Shown here in pieces: positions 8,727 to 20,050 of a DNA stretch of 64,000 nt (the stretch's first letter is position 1; each line of letters opens with the position of its first letter). Location: assembly GCA_900316985.1 (NCBI GenBank), contig ONFE01000004.1:1-64000 (forward strand), written 5' to 3'. The notes beneath the pieces are model-generated. The model searched no databases. It was not told the origin of the DNA and saw only the letters and a program-made list of their open reading frames with translations. A program made the position numbers and the translations under genes. The DNA is from an uncultured Prevotellaceae bacterium. GTDB lineage: Bacteria > Bacteroidota > Bacteroidia > Bacteroidales > Bacteroidaceae.

Positions 8727-9563
8727 ATGGAAGACGAGTTGTTGAACGACAGTGAAAAATTCACAAAGACGGAAGGGTCGATGACGCTTCGCACCGAAGG
8801 ACTGGTGAAGCGATACGGCAAGCGCACGGTGGTCAATGATGTCTCGATCAACGTGCGGCAGGGCGAAATCGTTGGACTGCTGGGTCCTAATGGTGCCGGA
8901 AAGACCACCTCTTTCTATATGACAACGGGTTTGATTATCCCTAATGCCGGCCACATTTATCTGGACGACAAGGAGATAACCAAATACCCCGTCTATAAGC
9001 GTGCTCGAGCCGGTGTGGGCTATCTGCCCCAGGAAGCTTCCGTTTTCCGTAAACTCAGCGTGGAGGACAATATCATGGCCGTATTGGAGATGACGGGCCG
9101 TCCCCGCGAATATCAGCTGAAGAAGTTGGAGTCGCTCATCAAGGAACTCCGCTTGGAAAAGGTCCGCAAGAACCTCGGTGATCGTCTTTCCGGTGGTGAA
9201 CGCCGCCGTACGGAGATTGCCCGCTGCCTGGCAATCGATCCTAAGTTCATTATGCTTGATGAACCGTTTGCCGGTGTGGACCCCATTGCCGTGGAGGATA
9301 TCCAGCATATCGTGTGGCAGTTGAAATATCGCAATATCGGTATTCTTATCACGGACCACAATGTACACGAGACGCTTTCCATCACAGACCGTGCTTACCT
9401 GCTTTTCGAAGGCCGCATCCTCTTCAAGGGTTCTCCCGAAGAACTTGCTGCCAACCCCATTGTGAAAGAAAAGTATTTGGGACGCGATTTCGAACTCCGT
9501 CAGAAGGACTTCCAGTTGATTGACGAAGAAAAACGCCGCAAAGAAGCCGAAGAAGCCGGGTAG
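8727..9563 (+). CDS. lptB: LPS export ABC transporter ATPase
   Basis: The 278-residue protein matches LptB: Walker [28 protein letters not shown] after the Q loop, signature [16 protein letters not shown], Walker [16 protein letters not shown] and switch His in [10 protein letters not shown]. It powers LPS extraction from the inner membrane in the Lpt pathway. The N-terminal ~18 residues before MTLRTEGL and the charged tail RRKEAEEAG are extensions over E. coli LptB; an alternative ATG is at 8781. The promoter places transcription start just before 8727. Lpt partners are not adjacent, but an OstA-like gene lies at 20047. Confidence 0.93.
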   Translation: MEDELLNDSEKFTKTEGSMTLRTEGLVKRYGKRTVVNDVSINVRQGEIVGLLGPNGAGKTTSFYMTTGLIIPNAGHIYLDDKEITKYPVYKRARAGVGYLPQEASVFRKLSVEDNIMAVLEMTGRPREYQLKKLESLIKELRLEKVRKNLGDRLSGGERRRTEIARCLAIDPKFIMLDEPFAGVDPIAVEDIQHIVWQLKYRNIGILITDHNVHETLSITDRAYLLFEGRILFKGSPEELAANPIVKEKYLGRDFELRQKDFQLIDEEKRRKEAEEAG

Positions 9564-9576
9564 CTTTTCCATGCTT

Positions 9577-9686
9577 TGTTTCCAAAGTCTGGAGGCGATA
9601 GTTCCAATGTTTGGAACCGGCAGTTTTAAAGTCTGGAACTGTTAGTTCTAAAGCCTGGAACCAGTAGTTCCAATGGGTGGAACTGT
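9577..9686. repeat. Five 22-nt tandem repeats
   Basis: Five contiguous 22-nt units start at 9577, 9599, 9621, 9643 and 9665. The loose consensus is TAGTTCCAAAGTCTGGAACNG, and each unit is a partial palindrome (GTTCCA/TGGAAC) around a 5- to 6-nt centre. They differ from one another at several positions but keep exact spacing. They fill most of the lptB-tig gap and have no spacers, so they are not CRISPR. Confidence 0.85.
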
Positions 9687-9804
9687 AGTTGATGCAGAGT
9701 GGCAAGGAAGTGTGTACGTTTTATTTTGGCCCTTTCATGTCTTCGGAAGAGGTTAAAAAAACAAATTTTTCCACATTATTTAATGTAATTAGCGAATTTC
9801 TTGC

Positions 9805-9812
9805 TACCTTTG
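9805..9812 (+). promoter_or_regulatory. -7 element for tig
   Basis: TACCTTTG lies 44 nt upstream of the tig ATG. No clean TTTG is seen at the expected -33 distance, so only the -7 half is well supported. Confidence 0.5.
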
Positions 9813-9855
9813 CATCCCAAAATGCAAATTAACAATTAATTAGATACAAAACAAG

Positions 9856-11214
9856 ATGAAAGTAACATTCGAGAATGCCGACAAAGTGAATGGCTTGATG
9901 ACCATCACGGTAGAGGAGGCAGACTTCAAGGAAAATGTCGAGAAGACACTGAAGAATTATCGTAAGAAGGCCAATGTGCCAGGTTTCCGTGCAGGTCAGG
10001 TACCAATGAGCCTGATTAAGCGTCAGGTGGGAACCAGCGTGAAAGTGGATGAGATTAACAAGCTCGTAGGCCAGGAGATCTACAAGTATGTTCAGGAGAA
10101 TAAGATTCAGATGCTGGGCGATCCCCTGCCTTCTGAGAAGCAGCAGCCGGTGGATGTGGAGAAGGACGCTCCCTATACGTTCGTCTTCGACATTGCCGTG
10201 GCTCCTGAATTTGAGATTAAGTTGAGCGGCCACGATAAGGTTGACTACTATACCATCAAGGTGGACGACAAACTGATAGACCAGCAAGTGGATATGTATG
10301 CCAGCCGCGGCGGTCACTACGACAAGGTGGATAGCTATCAGGAGAACGATATGCTGAAGGGTGATCTGCGCGAACTGGATGCCGAGGGCAACACCAAGGA
10401 AGACGGCATCACCGTGGAAGAGGCCATTATGCTGCCTAATTATATTAAGGTGGACGACCAGAAGAAACTGTTTGACGGTTGCAAACTGGGCGACATTATT
10501 ACCTTCAATCCCAAGAAAGCCTATCCTGAGAACCTTGGCGAGATCAGTTCGTTGCTGAAGGTGAGCCGTGAGGAGGCTGAGAAGATTGACGCTGATTTCT
10601 CTTATCAGATAACCGAAATCAGCCGCTACGTGAAGGCAGAGGTGAACCAGGACCTCTTCGATCAGGTGTTTGGCAAGGATGCCGTGAAGGACGAGAAGGA
10701 GTTCCGTGAGCGTATCGCCGAGACACTGAAGGCCCAGTTCGTGGTGGACAGTGATTTCAAGTTCATTCAGGACTTGCGCGCCCATTGCGAGAAGAAGGTG
10801 GGCACGCTGACATTCCCCGATGCCTTGTTGAAGCGCATTATGCTTAACAACAATAAGGACAAGGGTGCCGACTTCGTGGAGAAGAACTACGAGATGAGCA
10901 TCAAGGAACTGACTTGGCACCTCATCAAGGAGCAACTCGTGGCTGCTAACAATATCAAAGTGGAGGATGCCGATGTGAAAGAGGCAGCTAAGGAAGCCGC
11001 CCGCGCACAGTTTGCCCAATATGGAATGAACAACGTGCCTGATGAGTATCTCGAGAACTATGCTGAGGATATGCTCAAGAAGAAGGAATATGTTGACAAT
11101 CTGGTGGATCGCTCCATTGATCGCAAACTCACCGAGGTCCTCAAGAATGTGGTGAAACTGAACCCGAAAGAGGCTACTCTCGAAGAGTTTAACAAGATGA
11201 TGGAATCGAAATAA
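9856..11214 (+). CDS. tig: Trigger factor
   Basis: The 452-residue ribosome-associated chaperone has the N-terminal ribosome-binding domain with the signature VPGFRAGQVPMSLIKRQVG (residues ~41-60). A central PPIase-like domain (~150-250) and a helical C-terminal substrate-binding domain follow. The central domain diverges from E. coli, as is usual for Bacteroidota. It lies upstream of clpP and clpX, a conserved folding/degradation cluster, and has its own -7 element. Confidence 0.93.
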   Translation: MKVTFENADKVNGLMTITVEEADFKENVEKTLKNYRKKANVPGFRAGQVPMSLIKRQVGTSVKVDEINKLVGQEIYKYVQENKIQMLGDPLPSEKQQPVDVEKDAPYTFVFDIAVAPEFEIKLSGHDKVDYYTIKVDDKLIDQQVDMYASRGGHYDKVDSYQENDMLKGDLRELDAEGNTKEDGITVEEAIMLPNYIKVDDQKKLFDGCKLGDIITFNPKKAYPENLGEISSLLKVSREEAEKIDADFSYQITEISRYVKAEVNQDLFDQVFGKDAVKDEKEFRERIAETLKAQFVVDSDFKFIQDLRAHCEKKVGTLTFPDALLKRIMLNNNKDKGADFVEKNYEMSIKELTWHLIKEQLVAANNIKVEDADVKEAAKEAARAQFAQYGMNNVPDEYLENYAEDMLKKKEYVDNLVDRSIDRKLTEVLKNVVKLNPKEATLEEFNKMMESK

Positions 11215-11245
11215 CATTTTTTAGGAAATATTTTTTCCTCCAAAC

Positions 11246-11303
11246 AAAGGGTTATCCGTTTTTTTTCTTATCTTTGTATTAAGAAAAAGGCGGATAACCT
11301 TTT
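11246..11303. repeat. Inverted repeat around the clpP -7 element
   Basis: Arms near 11246-11258 (GGTTATCCG) and 11291-11302 (CGGATAACC) flank a promoter-like TATCTTTG at 11269-11276. The downstream arm is followed by TTTTTT, so the structure could also act as a tig terminator. Whether it is terminator, operator or leader hairpin cannot be settled from sequence. Confidence 0.55.
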
Positions 11304-11362
11304 TTGCGCTTCTTTGAGCGAAGCAAATGATAAATGATAATAGAAAAACGAGAAAGAAAAAA

Positions 11363-12028
11363 ATGAATGATTTTAGAAAATATGCTACGCAGCATATGGG
11401 AATGAGCAGCATGGTGCTCGATGATGTTATGAAAGTTCAGTCACAGTATCTGAATCCCTATATATTGGAGGAACGCCAGTTGAATGTGACGCAGATGGAC
11501 GTGTTCTCACGACTGATGATGGACCGTATCATCTTCCTTGGCACACAGATTGACGACTATACAGCCAATACGTTGCAGGCCCAGTTGCTTTATCTGGACA
11601 GCGTGGACCCCGGTAAGGACATTTCCATCTACATCAATTCTCCTGGTGGAAGCGTGACGGCCGGTCTCGGCATCTATGACACGATGCAGTTTATCAGCAG
11701 TGACGTGGCCACCATCTGTACGGGCATGGCTGCCTCGATGGCTGCCGTGCTGCTCGTAGCTGGGCAGGAAGGCAAGCGTTCGGCACTGACTCATAGCCGT
11801 GTGATGATACATCAGCCGCTTGGAGGCGTGCAGGGTCAGGCCAGCGACATGGAGATTGAGGTGAAGGAGATACAGAAGTTCAAGAAAGAACTCTATACCA
11901 TCATCAGCAATCATTCGCACACTCCGTTTGAGAAAGTCTGGCAGGACAGCGACCGCAACTATTGGATGACTGCCGAGGAGGCTAAGGAGTATGGTATGAT
12001 TGATACCGTGTTGGTGAAGAAACAATAA
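11363..12028 (+). CDS. clpP: ATP-dependent Clp protease, proteolytic subunit
   Basis: The 222-residue serine protease has catalytic Ser125 (MAASMAAV), His150 (RVMIHQP) and Asp197 (DSDRNYW). It forms the barrel chamber that degrades substrates unfolded by ClpX, encoded 29 nt downstream. The ATG at 11363 (MNDFRKYATQHMGMSS) follows a purine-rich stretch and matches the family's N terminus. An in-frame ATG 36 nt earlier would add a Lys/Arg-rich leader and is less likely. Confidence 0.95.
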   Translation: MNDFRKYATQHMGMSSMVLDDVMKVQSQYLNPYILEERQLNVTQMDVFSRLMMDRIIFLGTQIDDYTANTLQAQLLYLDSVDPGKDISIYINSPGGSVTAGLGIYDTMQFISSDVATICTGMAASMAAVLLVAGQEGKRSALTHSRVMIHQPLGGVQGQASDMEIEVKEIQKFKKELYTIISNHSHTPFEKVWQDSDRNYWMTAEEAKEYGMIDTVLVKKQ

Positions 12029-12057
12029 GGATTGAAGAAGTAAAGGACTAGGAATTT

Positions 12058-13296
12058 GTGGTAAAGAAAGTCTGTAATTTCTGCGGGAGAAGTGAGAGCG
12101 AAGTAAAGTTGCTCATAACGGGACTGAACGGCTATATCTGTGAAAACTGTGCCGAGCAGGCCCATGATATTGTTGTGTCAACAGGACTTCTGAATAATGA
12201 CAGGGAATCGCGGGGCGATAAGCCTTTCAAGATGAAGAAAGTGCCCAAGCCTCGCGAGATTAAGAAATATCTCGACGACTACGTTATCGGTCAGGATGAG
12301 GCTAAGCGGTTTCTTTCTGTGGCTGTCTATAATCATTATAAGCGCCTTCAGCAACCTTTGTCTGACAAGGGCGTGGATATAGAGAAGAGCAATATCATTA
12401 TGGTGGGCTCTACGGGAACTGGCAAGACATTGCTTGCACGTACCATTGCCAAGTTCATCGATGTGCCCTTCACCATCGTGGATGCCACGGTTTTCACCGA
12501 GGCTGGCTATGTAGGTGAGGATGTGGAGAGTATTCTCAGTCGCCTTCTTCAGGTGGCTGATTACGACCAGGCTGCCGCTGAGCGCGGGATCGTCTTCATT
12601 GACGAGATTGACAAGATAGCCCGCAAAAGTGACAACCCCAGCATTACCCGCGACGTATCTGGAGAGGGTGTGCAGCAGAGCCTGCTTAAGTTGCTGGAAG
12701 GCTCTATTGTGAATGTTCCCCCAAAGGGTGGGCGCAAGCATCCTGATCAGGACTATGTGCATCTGGATACCCGCAATATTCTCTTCATCTGCGGTGGCGC
12801 TTTTGACGGCATAGAGCGTAAGATTGCCCAGCGTCTGAATACCCATGTGGTGGGTTATAGTTCCGTGCAGAATATCCGCAAAATTGATAAGGGAGACTTG
12901 ATGAAGTACATCCTTCCGCAGGACTTGAAGTCGTTTGGCCTGATTCCGGAACTGATTGGTCGTCTGCCGGTATTGACTTATCTGAATCCGCTTGATCGGG
13001 CGGCGTTGCGGAGCATTCTCGTGGATCCCAAGAACTCCATTGTCAAGCAGTATGAGAAACTGTTTGAGATGGATGGCGTGAAACTCACGTTCACGGAAGA
13101 AACGTTGGAGTATATCGTGGATCAGGCTGTGGAATACAAGTTGGGTGCCCGAGGACTCCGTTCCATCGTGGAGGCCGTGATGATGGATGCAATGTTTGAA
13201 ATACCGTCAAAACGTGTAAAAACATTTGATGTTACTCTTGAGTATGCAAAAGAGCAGTTGGACAAAGCGCATTTGCAGAAATTGGAAAGCGCTTAG
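12058..13296 (+). CDS. clpX: Clp protease ATP-binding subunit ClpX
   Basis: The 412-residue AAA+ unfoldase starts with a C4 zinc-binding domain (CNFC...CENC, residues 5-31). Walker A is GSTGTGKT, Walker [10 protein letters not shown], with sensor and C-terminal domains to ~residue 400. It delivers substrates to ClpP. The start is GTG at 12058, immediately before VKKVCNFC; no better ATG is in frame. It is the second gene of the clpP-clpX operon. Confidence 0.95.
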   Translation: MVKKVCNFCGRSESEVKLLITGLNGYICENCAEQAHDIVVSTGLLNNDRESRGDKPFKMKKVPKPREIKKYLDDYVIGQDEAKRFLSVAVYNHYKRLQQPLSDKGVDIEKSNIIMVGSTGTGKTLLARTIAKFIDVPFTIVDATVFTEAGYVGEDVESILSRLLQVADYDQAAAERGIVFIDEIDKIARKSDNPSITRDVSGEGVQQSLLKLLEGSIVNVPPKGGRKHPDQDYVHLDTRNILFICGGAFDGIERKIAQRLNTHVVGYSSVQNIRKIDKGDLMKYILPQDLKSFGLIPELIGRLPVLTYLNPLDRAALRSILVDPKNSIVKQYEKLFEMDGVKLTFTEETLEYIVDQAVEYKLGARGLRSIVEAVMMDAMFEIPSKRVKTFDVTLEYAKEQLDKAHLQKLESA

Positions 13297-13343
13297 CTGG
13301 CTATTGGATGAATTCTAATGATTAAACGATAATAATATAATTG

Positions 13344-15530
13344 ATGCCTAACGAAATTGACCTGACCAAAAAATTGAAGCAATACTTCGGTTTCGATACC
13401 TTCAAAGGAGACCAGGAAGCGATTATCCGGAATGTCCTTGCAGGTAACGATACCTTCGTTCTTATGCCTACTGGTGGAGGAAAGAGTCTGTGCTATCAGT
13501 TGCCCTCCTTGATCATGGAGGGGACAGCCATCGTCATTTCGCCACTGATTGCCCTGATGAAGAATCAGGTGGATGTCATCAACGGCATGAGTGAGGAGGA
13601 GGGATTGGCGCACTATCTGAATTCTTCTCTCAACAAGGCCGCTATCGACTTGGTGAAAGAGGATATACTTTCGGGTAAGACCAAACTGCTCTATGTAGCT
13701 CCCGAATCCCTGACGAAGGATGAGTATGTGGATTTCCTGAAATCGGTCAAGATCAGTTTCTATGCCATTGACGAGGCCCACTGTATTTCGGAATGGGGAC
13801 ACGACTTCCGTCCAGAGTACCGACGTATACGTCCTATCGTGAACGAGATAGGAAAGGCACCAATTATTGCACTTACTGCTACGGCTACCGACAAGGTACG
13901 AACGGATATAAAGAAAAGCCTCGGCATATTGGATGCTCAGGAGTTCAAGAGCTCGTTTAACCGCCCGAATCTGTATTATGAAGTAAGGCAGAAACCAGGC
14001 AACGACGATGCCACCAATGCACAGATTGTGAAGTTTATCCGCCAGAATCCTGGTAAGAGTGGTATCATCTATTGCCTCTCGCGTAAAAAGGTGGAGGAAC
14101 TGGCCGCCGTGCTCTGTACCAATGATATCAAGGCTGCGCCCTATCATGCTGGCTTGGATTCGGCTACCCGTAATAAGACTCAGGATGATTTCCTACAGGA
14201 GGATATTGATGTCATCGTGGCCACTATAGCCTTTGGTATGGGTATCGACAAACCCGATGTGCGTTTCGTGATTCATTATGATATCCCCAAGAGTCTGGAA
14301 GGCTATTATCAGGAGACGGGACGTGCCGGACGTGATGGCGGAGAAGGCAAGTGTGTTGCTTTCTATCGCTATAAAGACCTCAAGAAACTCGAGAAGTTTA
14401 TGGAAGGCAAACCCGTTGCCGAACAGGATATCGGACGCCAGTTGCTGGCAGAGACGGCTGCCTATGCCGAATCTTCGGTATGTCGTCGTAAGATGCTGCT
14501 CCATTATTTCGGCGAGGAATATCCGCAAGATAACTGCGGCAATTGTGATAACTGCCTGCATCCTAAGACGAAACAGGAGGCGAAGGACGCACTTGCCGTC
14601 GTGCTCCTTGCTGTTCAGAAGTTGAAGGAAGATTTTCGTTCCGACTATGTGATAGACTTTGTCACAGGTCATGCCACGGATGATATTGTCGCGCACAAGC
14701 ATGATCAGTTGGAAGAATTTGGTTCCGGTGAGGATATGGACGACAAAATATGGAATCCTGTTATCCGTCAGGCCCTCATTGCAGGTTATCTGAAAAAGGA
14801 TGTTGAGAATTACGGCTTGCTGAAACTGACTTCTTCCGGAAAGAAGTTCCTGAAGTCTCCTGAGTCGTTCATGATTGTACTCGATAATGAGTTCAGCGAT
14901 GACGACGATGATGAGACGGTAGAGGGACAGGGCGGTGCACTTGACCCCACACTCTTTGCCATGCTGAAAGACCTGCGCAAAAAGGTGGCCAAGCAGAAAG
15001 GCGTTCCTGCCTATGCGGTGTTCCAAGAAGGTTCATTGGAGCAGATGGCCACGGTCTATCCTGTCTCGCTCGAAGAGTTGCAGCAGGTTCAGGGCGTGGG
15101 TGCCGGCAAGGCCCGCAAGTTTGGTAAGGAGTTTGTGGAATTGATCAAACGCCATTGTGAGGAGAACGATATTGAACGTCCTGAGGATTTGCGTGTCCGT
15201 ACGGTGGCCAAGAAGTCGGCCGTGAAGGTGAAGATTATCCAGAGTATCGACCGTCAGGTAGCACTCGACGACATCGCCAATGCCCAAGGTCTGGAGTTCG
15301 AGGAATTGCTCGATGAAGTGGAGGCTATCGTTTATAGCGGAACAAAACTCAATATCGACTATTTCCTGGAGGAAGTGATGGATGATGACCATGTGGATGA
15401 CATCTACGATTATTTCTCAGAGAGCGATACCGATGACCTTGCCACAGCTATGGAAGAACTCGGTGACGACTATTCGGAAGACGAAGTGCGTCTCGTTCGT
15501 ATCAAGTTCCTTTCGGAAGTGGCCAACTGA
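13344..15530 (+). CDS. recQ: ATP-dependent DNA helicase RecQ
   Basis: The 728-residue 3'-5' helicase carries Walker A PTGGGKS (Lys47), a DEAH box (Asp143), helicase motifs including GMGIDKPDVRFVIHYD and the QETGRAGRDG arginine-finger region. The RecQ zinc-binding cysteines are in CRR...CGNCDNC, then a winged helix and an HRDC domain (~residues 535-615). A ~100-residue acidic C-terminal domain is longer than in E. coli RecQ but typical for this phylum. ATG at 13344 is preferred to the TTG directly before it. It follows clpX by 47 nt. Confidence 0.95.
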   Translation: MPNEIDLTKKLKQYFGFDTFKGDQEAIIRNVLAGNDTFVLMPTGGGKSLCYQLPSLIMEGTAIVISPLIALMKNQVDVINGMSEEEGLAHYLNSSLNKAAIDLVKEDILSGKTKLLYVAPESLTKDEYVDFLKSVKISFYAIDEAHCISEWGHDFRPEYRRIRPIVNEIGKAPIIALTATATDKVRTDIKKSLGILDAQEFKSSFNRPNLYYEVRQKPGNDDATNAQIVKFIRQNPGKSGIIYCLSRKKVEELAAVLCTNDIKAAPYHAGLDSATRNKTQDDFLQEDIDVIVATIAFGMGIDKPDVRFVIHYDIPKSLEGYYQETGRAGRDGGEGKCVAFYRYKDLKKLEKFMEGKPVAEQDIGRQLLAETAAYAESSVCRRKMLLHYFGEEYPQDNCGNCDNCLHPKTKQEAKDALAVVLLAVQKLKEDFRSDYVIDFVTGHATDDIVAHKHDQLEEFGSGEDMDDKIWNPVIRQALIAGYLKKDVENYGLLKLTSSGKKFLKSPESFMIVLDNEFSDDDDDETVEGQGGALDPTLFAMLKDLRKKVAKQKGVPAYAVFQEGSLEQMATVYPVSLEELQQVQGVGAGKARKFGKEFVELIKRHCEENDIERPEDLRVRTVAKKSAVKVKIIQSIDRQVALDDIANAQGLEFEELLDEVEAIVYSGTKLNIDYFLEEVMDDDHVDDIYDYFSESDTDDLATAMEELGDDYSEDEVRLVRIKFLSEVAN

Positions 15531-15586
15531 TATTGTTTGTAATCCACGTTAAATAGAATTAATCGTAACGATAAAAATGTGAAAGG

Positions 15587-15618
15587 TTTGCTCATATGAC
15601 GGAAAATGTGTATCTTTG
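15587..15618 (+). promoter_or_regulatory. Promoter for the guaB operon
   Basis: TTTG (15587-15590), 20-bp spacer, TATCTTTG (15611-15618), 25 nt before the guaB ATG. Confidence 0.75.
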
Positions 15619-15628
15619 CACGCAATAA

Positions 15629-17125
<1,497 letters not shown>

Positions 17126-17154
17126 GTACTAAGAGAAATCTATATATTAGGAAA

Positions 17155-18588
17155 ATGAAAGTTTTTCAGAAAAAAGCAATAGCAATGATGACCATGCTCC
17201 TTTGCGGGGGCATGGCTTTTGCACAGTCAGGCGATCCTGTGATTATGACGATTGCAGGTCAGCCGGTTCATCGCTCTGAGTTCGAGTACTCTTATAATAA
17301 GAACAATGCAGAAGGCGTGATTGATAAGAAGACCGTTGATGAATATGTGGACCTTTTTATCAATTATAAATTGAAGGTTCAGGCTGCACTGGACGCCAAA
17401 CTTGATACGATGAAGTCGTACCAGCAGGAGTTTCGTACTTATCGTGACCAGCAGATAACCCCTTCGTTTGTGACCGATGAGGCTGTAGAGAAGGAAGCTC
17501 GTCAGGTGTATCAGAGTACGAAAGATGCAATAGGGCCACGTGGCCTGATCATGCCGGCGCATATATTGGTGCTTCTTAACCAGAAAGCCACGGATGCAGA
17601 GCAGAAGGCAGCCAAGGTGCGCATCGATTCTATCTATCAGGCTTTGAAGCAAGGTGCAGATTTCGCCGAATTGGCTAAGAAGGTATCGCAAGATCCTGGA
17701 TCGGCTAAAAATGGAGGTGTGTTGCCTTGGATAGGTCCGAACCAAACCTTAAAGGAGTTTGAAGATGCGGCCTATGCTTTGAAGGTTGGCGAGATGTCAC
17801 AGCCTGTGCTGAGTCCTGCCGGATGGCATATCATCATGATGAAGGACCGTAAACAGTTGGAACCGTACGATTCTCTGCGTTCTGACATTCTAAAGTTTTT
17901 GGAATCCAGAAACGTACGTGAGCGTTTGGCTGAACAGGCCGTAGATTCTGTGGCCAAACAGCGTAGTATTTCCCGTGAGGAACTGCTCGATGAGCGTTCT
18001 GCTGAACTTCAGGCCAAGGATGTGGAACTGGATAATCTGGTTCGCGAGTATCACGATGGCTTGCTGCTATATGAAATTTCAAACCGTGAAGTTTGGGAAA
18101 AGGCTGCCAAAGACGAGATTGGACTGGCTAACTATTTTAGTAAGAATAAGAAAAAGTATAAATGGGATGAGCCCCGTTACAAGGGCATGGTTTATCACGT
18201 GAAGGATCAGGCCGACGTGAAGGCTGTGAAGAATAGCGTGAAAGGACTTGATTTCAGCAAGTGGGCTGATAAGCTCCGCAAGACCTTTAATAACGATTCC
18301 ATTATCCGTATCCGCGTGGAGAAAGGAATCTTCAAGAAAGGCGATAATGCTTTCATCGACAAGATGGTGTTTAAGGTAGATAAACCGGTGACAGCCGTAA
18401 AGGATTATCCCATTGATGCCGTCTATGGAAAGTTGCTGAAGAAGGGGCCTGAGGAATATGAGGATGTGAAGGGACTCGTCACTGCCGATTATCAGGAAGA
18501 ACTGGAGAAAGCCTGGGTGGCCACATTGCGCAAGAAATATCCGGTGCAAGTCAATCAAGAGGTAGTGAAAACCGTTAATAAGCATTAG
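17155..18588 (+). CDS. Periplasmic peptidyl-prolyl isomerase, PpiC/parvulin type
   Basis: The 477-residue exported protein has a signal peptide (residues 1-24, GGMAFAQ). A parvulin domain lies near residues 135-235 with MPAHILVLL...DFAELAKKVSQDPGSAKNGGVLPWIG and GWHIIMMKDR. The rest is a helical and C-terminal chaperone-like region with a divergent second parvulin-like part. It is likely an outer-membrane-protein folding factor. It is the second gene of the guaB operon and precedes another PPIase by 19 nt. Confidence 0.87.
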   Translation: MKVFQKKAIAMMTMLLCGGMAFAQSGDPVIMTIAGQPVHRSEFEYSYNKNNAEGVIDKKTVDEYVDLFINYKLKVQAALDAKLDTMKSYQQEFRTYRDQQITPSFVTDEAVEKEARQVYQSTKDAIGPRGLIMPAHILVLLNQKATDAEQKAAKVRIDSIYQALKQGADFAELAKKVSQDPGSAKNGGVLPWIGPNQTLKEFEDAAYALKVGEMSQPVLSPAGWHIIMMKDRKQLEPYDSLRSDILKFLESRNVRERLAEQAVDSVAKQRSISREELLDERSAELQAKDVELDNLVREYHDGLLLYEISNREVWEKAAKDEIGLANYFSKNKKKYKWDEPRYKGMVYHVKDQADVKAVKNSVKGLDFSKWADKLRKTFNNDSIIRIRVEKGIFKKGDNAFIDKMVFKVDKPVTAVKDYPIDAVYGKLLKKGPEEYEDVKGLVTADYQEELEKAWVATLRKKYPVQVNQEVVKTVNKH

Positions 18589-18607
18589 GCGGATTACGTT
18601 TTTTAGT

Positions 18608-20050
18608 ATGAGAAGAAAGACTATATTGACTGTTGCATTAGCGTTGGCACTGGCCATGGGTATTAATGCCCGTGGACCGATGCTGCGTATGATGCAGCAG
18701 TACGACTCACAGGCTAATGACTCAGTGCCCAAGGTGCAGGAAGAAGTTCTCAATGAGGCCAGTATCGTGGACGAAGTCATTTGGGTGGTGGGTGATGAAC
18801 CTATCCTTAAGAGTGATGTGGAGGCGATGCGTCTGCAGGCTGAGGTGGAAGGTGTCCATTTCCAAGGAAATCCCGACTGTACGATTCCTGAGCAGATAGC
18901 CGTACAGAAACTCTATCTCCATCAAGCTGCCATCGACTCTATCGAGGTGACAGAGGCTGAAATCAACCAGAATGTAGAACAGCAGATCAACTATTGGCTG
19001 CAGATGGTGGGTGGAAGTAAGGAGAAACTTGAAGAGTATCGTAAGCAGACTATAGCCCAGATGCGCAGTTCTATGCACGACGATTTCCGTGATCGTCAAC
19101 TCATCCAGAAGATGCAGGAGAAACTCGTAGAAGATATTAAGGTGAGCCCTGCGGACGTACGTATGTATTTCAAGGATCTGCCCGAAGACAGTATCCCCTT
19201 CGTTCCTACTGCAGTTGAAGTACAGATAGTGACGCTTACCCCTCGCATCGAACAGGAAGAGATTAACCGTGTGAAGAATGATCTTCGCGACTATACCGAT
19301 CGTGTGAATCGTGGCGAGACCACTTTTGCTACGCTGGCACGTCTTTATTCAGAAGATCCGGGATCAGCCCGTCAGGGTGGTGAACTGGATTATACCGGTA
19401 GAGGTATGCTCGATCCGGCTTTCGCTAATGTGGCTTTCAACCTGACTGATCCTAAGAAAATCTCTAAGATTGTGGAGACGGAGTTTGGATACCATATCAT
19501 CCAGCTTATCGACAAGCGCGGTGATAAAATCAAATGCCGTCATATCCTGTTGAAACCTCGGGTTTCATCGGAAGCATTGGAAAAGGCCCAGCACCGTTTG
19601 GATTCTATTGCAACGGATATCCGTGCGGGAAAATTCTCTTTTGATGAGGCTGCTTCCTATATCTCTGACGATAAAGATACCCGCAGTAGCAAAGGCTTGA
19701 TGGCCAATACGTCGGAAGCTGGACGCACCAGTAAGTTCCGTATGCAGGATCTTCCTACCGAAGTTGCACGTGTAGTGGATACGATGAAGGTGGGTCAGGT
19801 CTCAGATGCTTTCCAGATGATCAATTCCAAGGGAAAGACCGTTTCGGCCATTGTGAAACTGAAGAGCAGGATTGATGGCCATCGTGCTACCATTACGGAA
19901 GACTTCCAGGAGATGAAGAATGTGGTCCTTCTCAAGCGTCGTCAGGCTTTTCTTAAGGAGTGGGTGAAGAATAAACTGAAGAATATCTATGTGCGGATGA
20001 ATGACCGCTATAAGGATTGTCAGTTTGAATATGAAGGTTGGATTAAATGA
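18608..20050 (+). CDS. SurA-like peptidyl-prolyl isomerase
   Basis: The 480-residue exported protein has a signal peptide (ending ~GINARG) and an N-terminal SurA-type chaperone domain (VDEVIWVVGDEPILKSDVEAMR). Two parvulin domains follow: the first with FATLARLYSEDPGSARQGGELDYTGRG, the second with CRHILLKPR and SFDEAASYISDDKDTRSSKG. It should assist outer-membrane protein folding. It overlaps the OstA-like gene by 4 bp. The presence of two such genes in tandem matches other Bacteroidota. Confidence 0.9.
   Translation: MRRKTILTVALALALAMGINARGPMLRMMQQYDSQANDSVPKVQEEVLNEASIVDEVIWVVGDEPILKSDVEAMRLQAEVEGVHFQGNPDCTIPEQIAVQKLYLHQAAIDSIEVTEAEINQNVEQQINYWLQMVGGSKEKLEEYRKQTIAQMRSSMHDDFRDRQLIQKMQEKLVEDIKVSPADVRMYFKDLPEDSIPFVPTAVEVQIVTLTPRIEQEEINRVKNDLRDYTDRVNRGETTFATLARLYSEDPGSARQGGELDYTGRGMLDPAFANVAFNLTDPKKISKIVETEFGYHIIQLIDKRGDKIKCRHILLKPRVSSEALEKAQHRLDSIATDIRAGKFSFDEAASYISDDKDTRSSKGLMANTSEAGRTSKFRMQDLPTEVARVVDTMKVGQVSDAFQMINSKGKTVSAIVKLKSRIDGHRATITEDFQEMKNVVLLKRRQAFLKEWVKNKLKNIYVRMNDRYKDCQFEYEGWIK

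Noticed and set aside
8625-9572. 315-codon open frame on the - strand
   Set aside because: It is fully antisense to lptB, whose motifs are complete, and its translation has no recognisable domain.
9577-9686. CRISPR array
   Set aside because: Repeats are directly adjacent with no spacers and no cas genes are near. The same applies to 31657-31854.
9829-11217. 462-codon open frame on the - strand
   Set aside because: Antisense to the trigger factor gene; the Leu/His-rich translation is typical of a reverse shadow.
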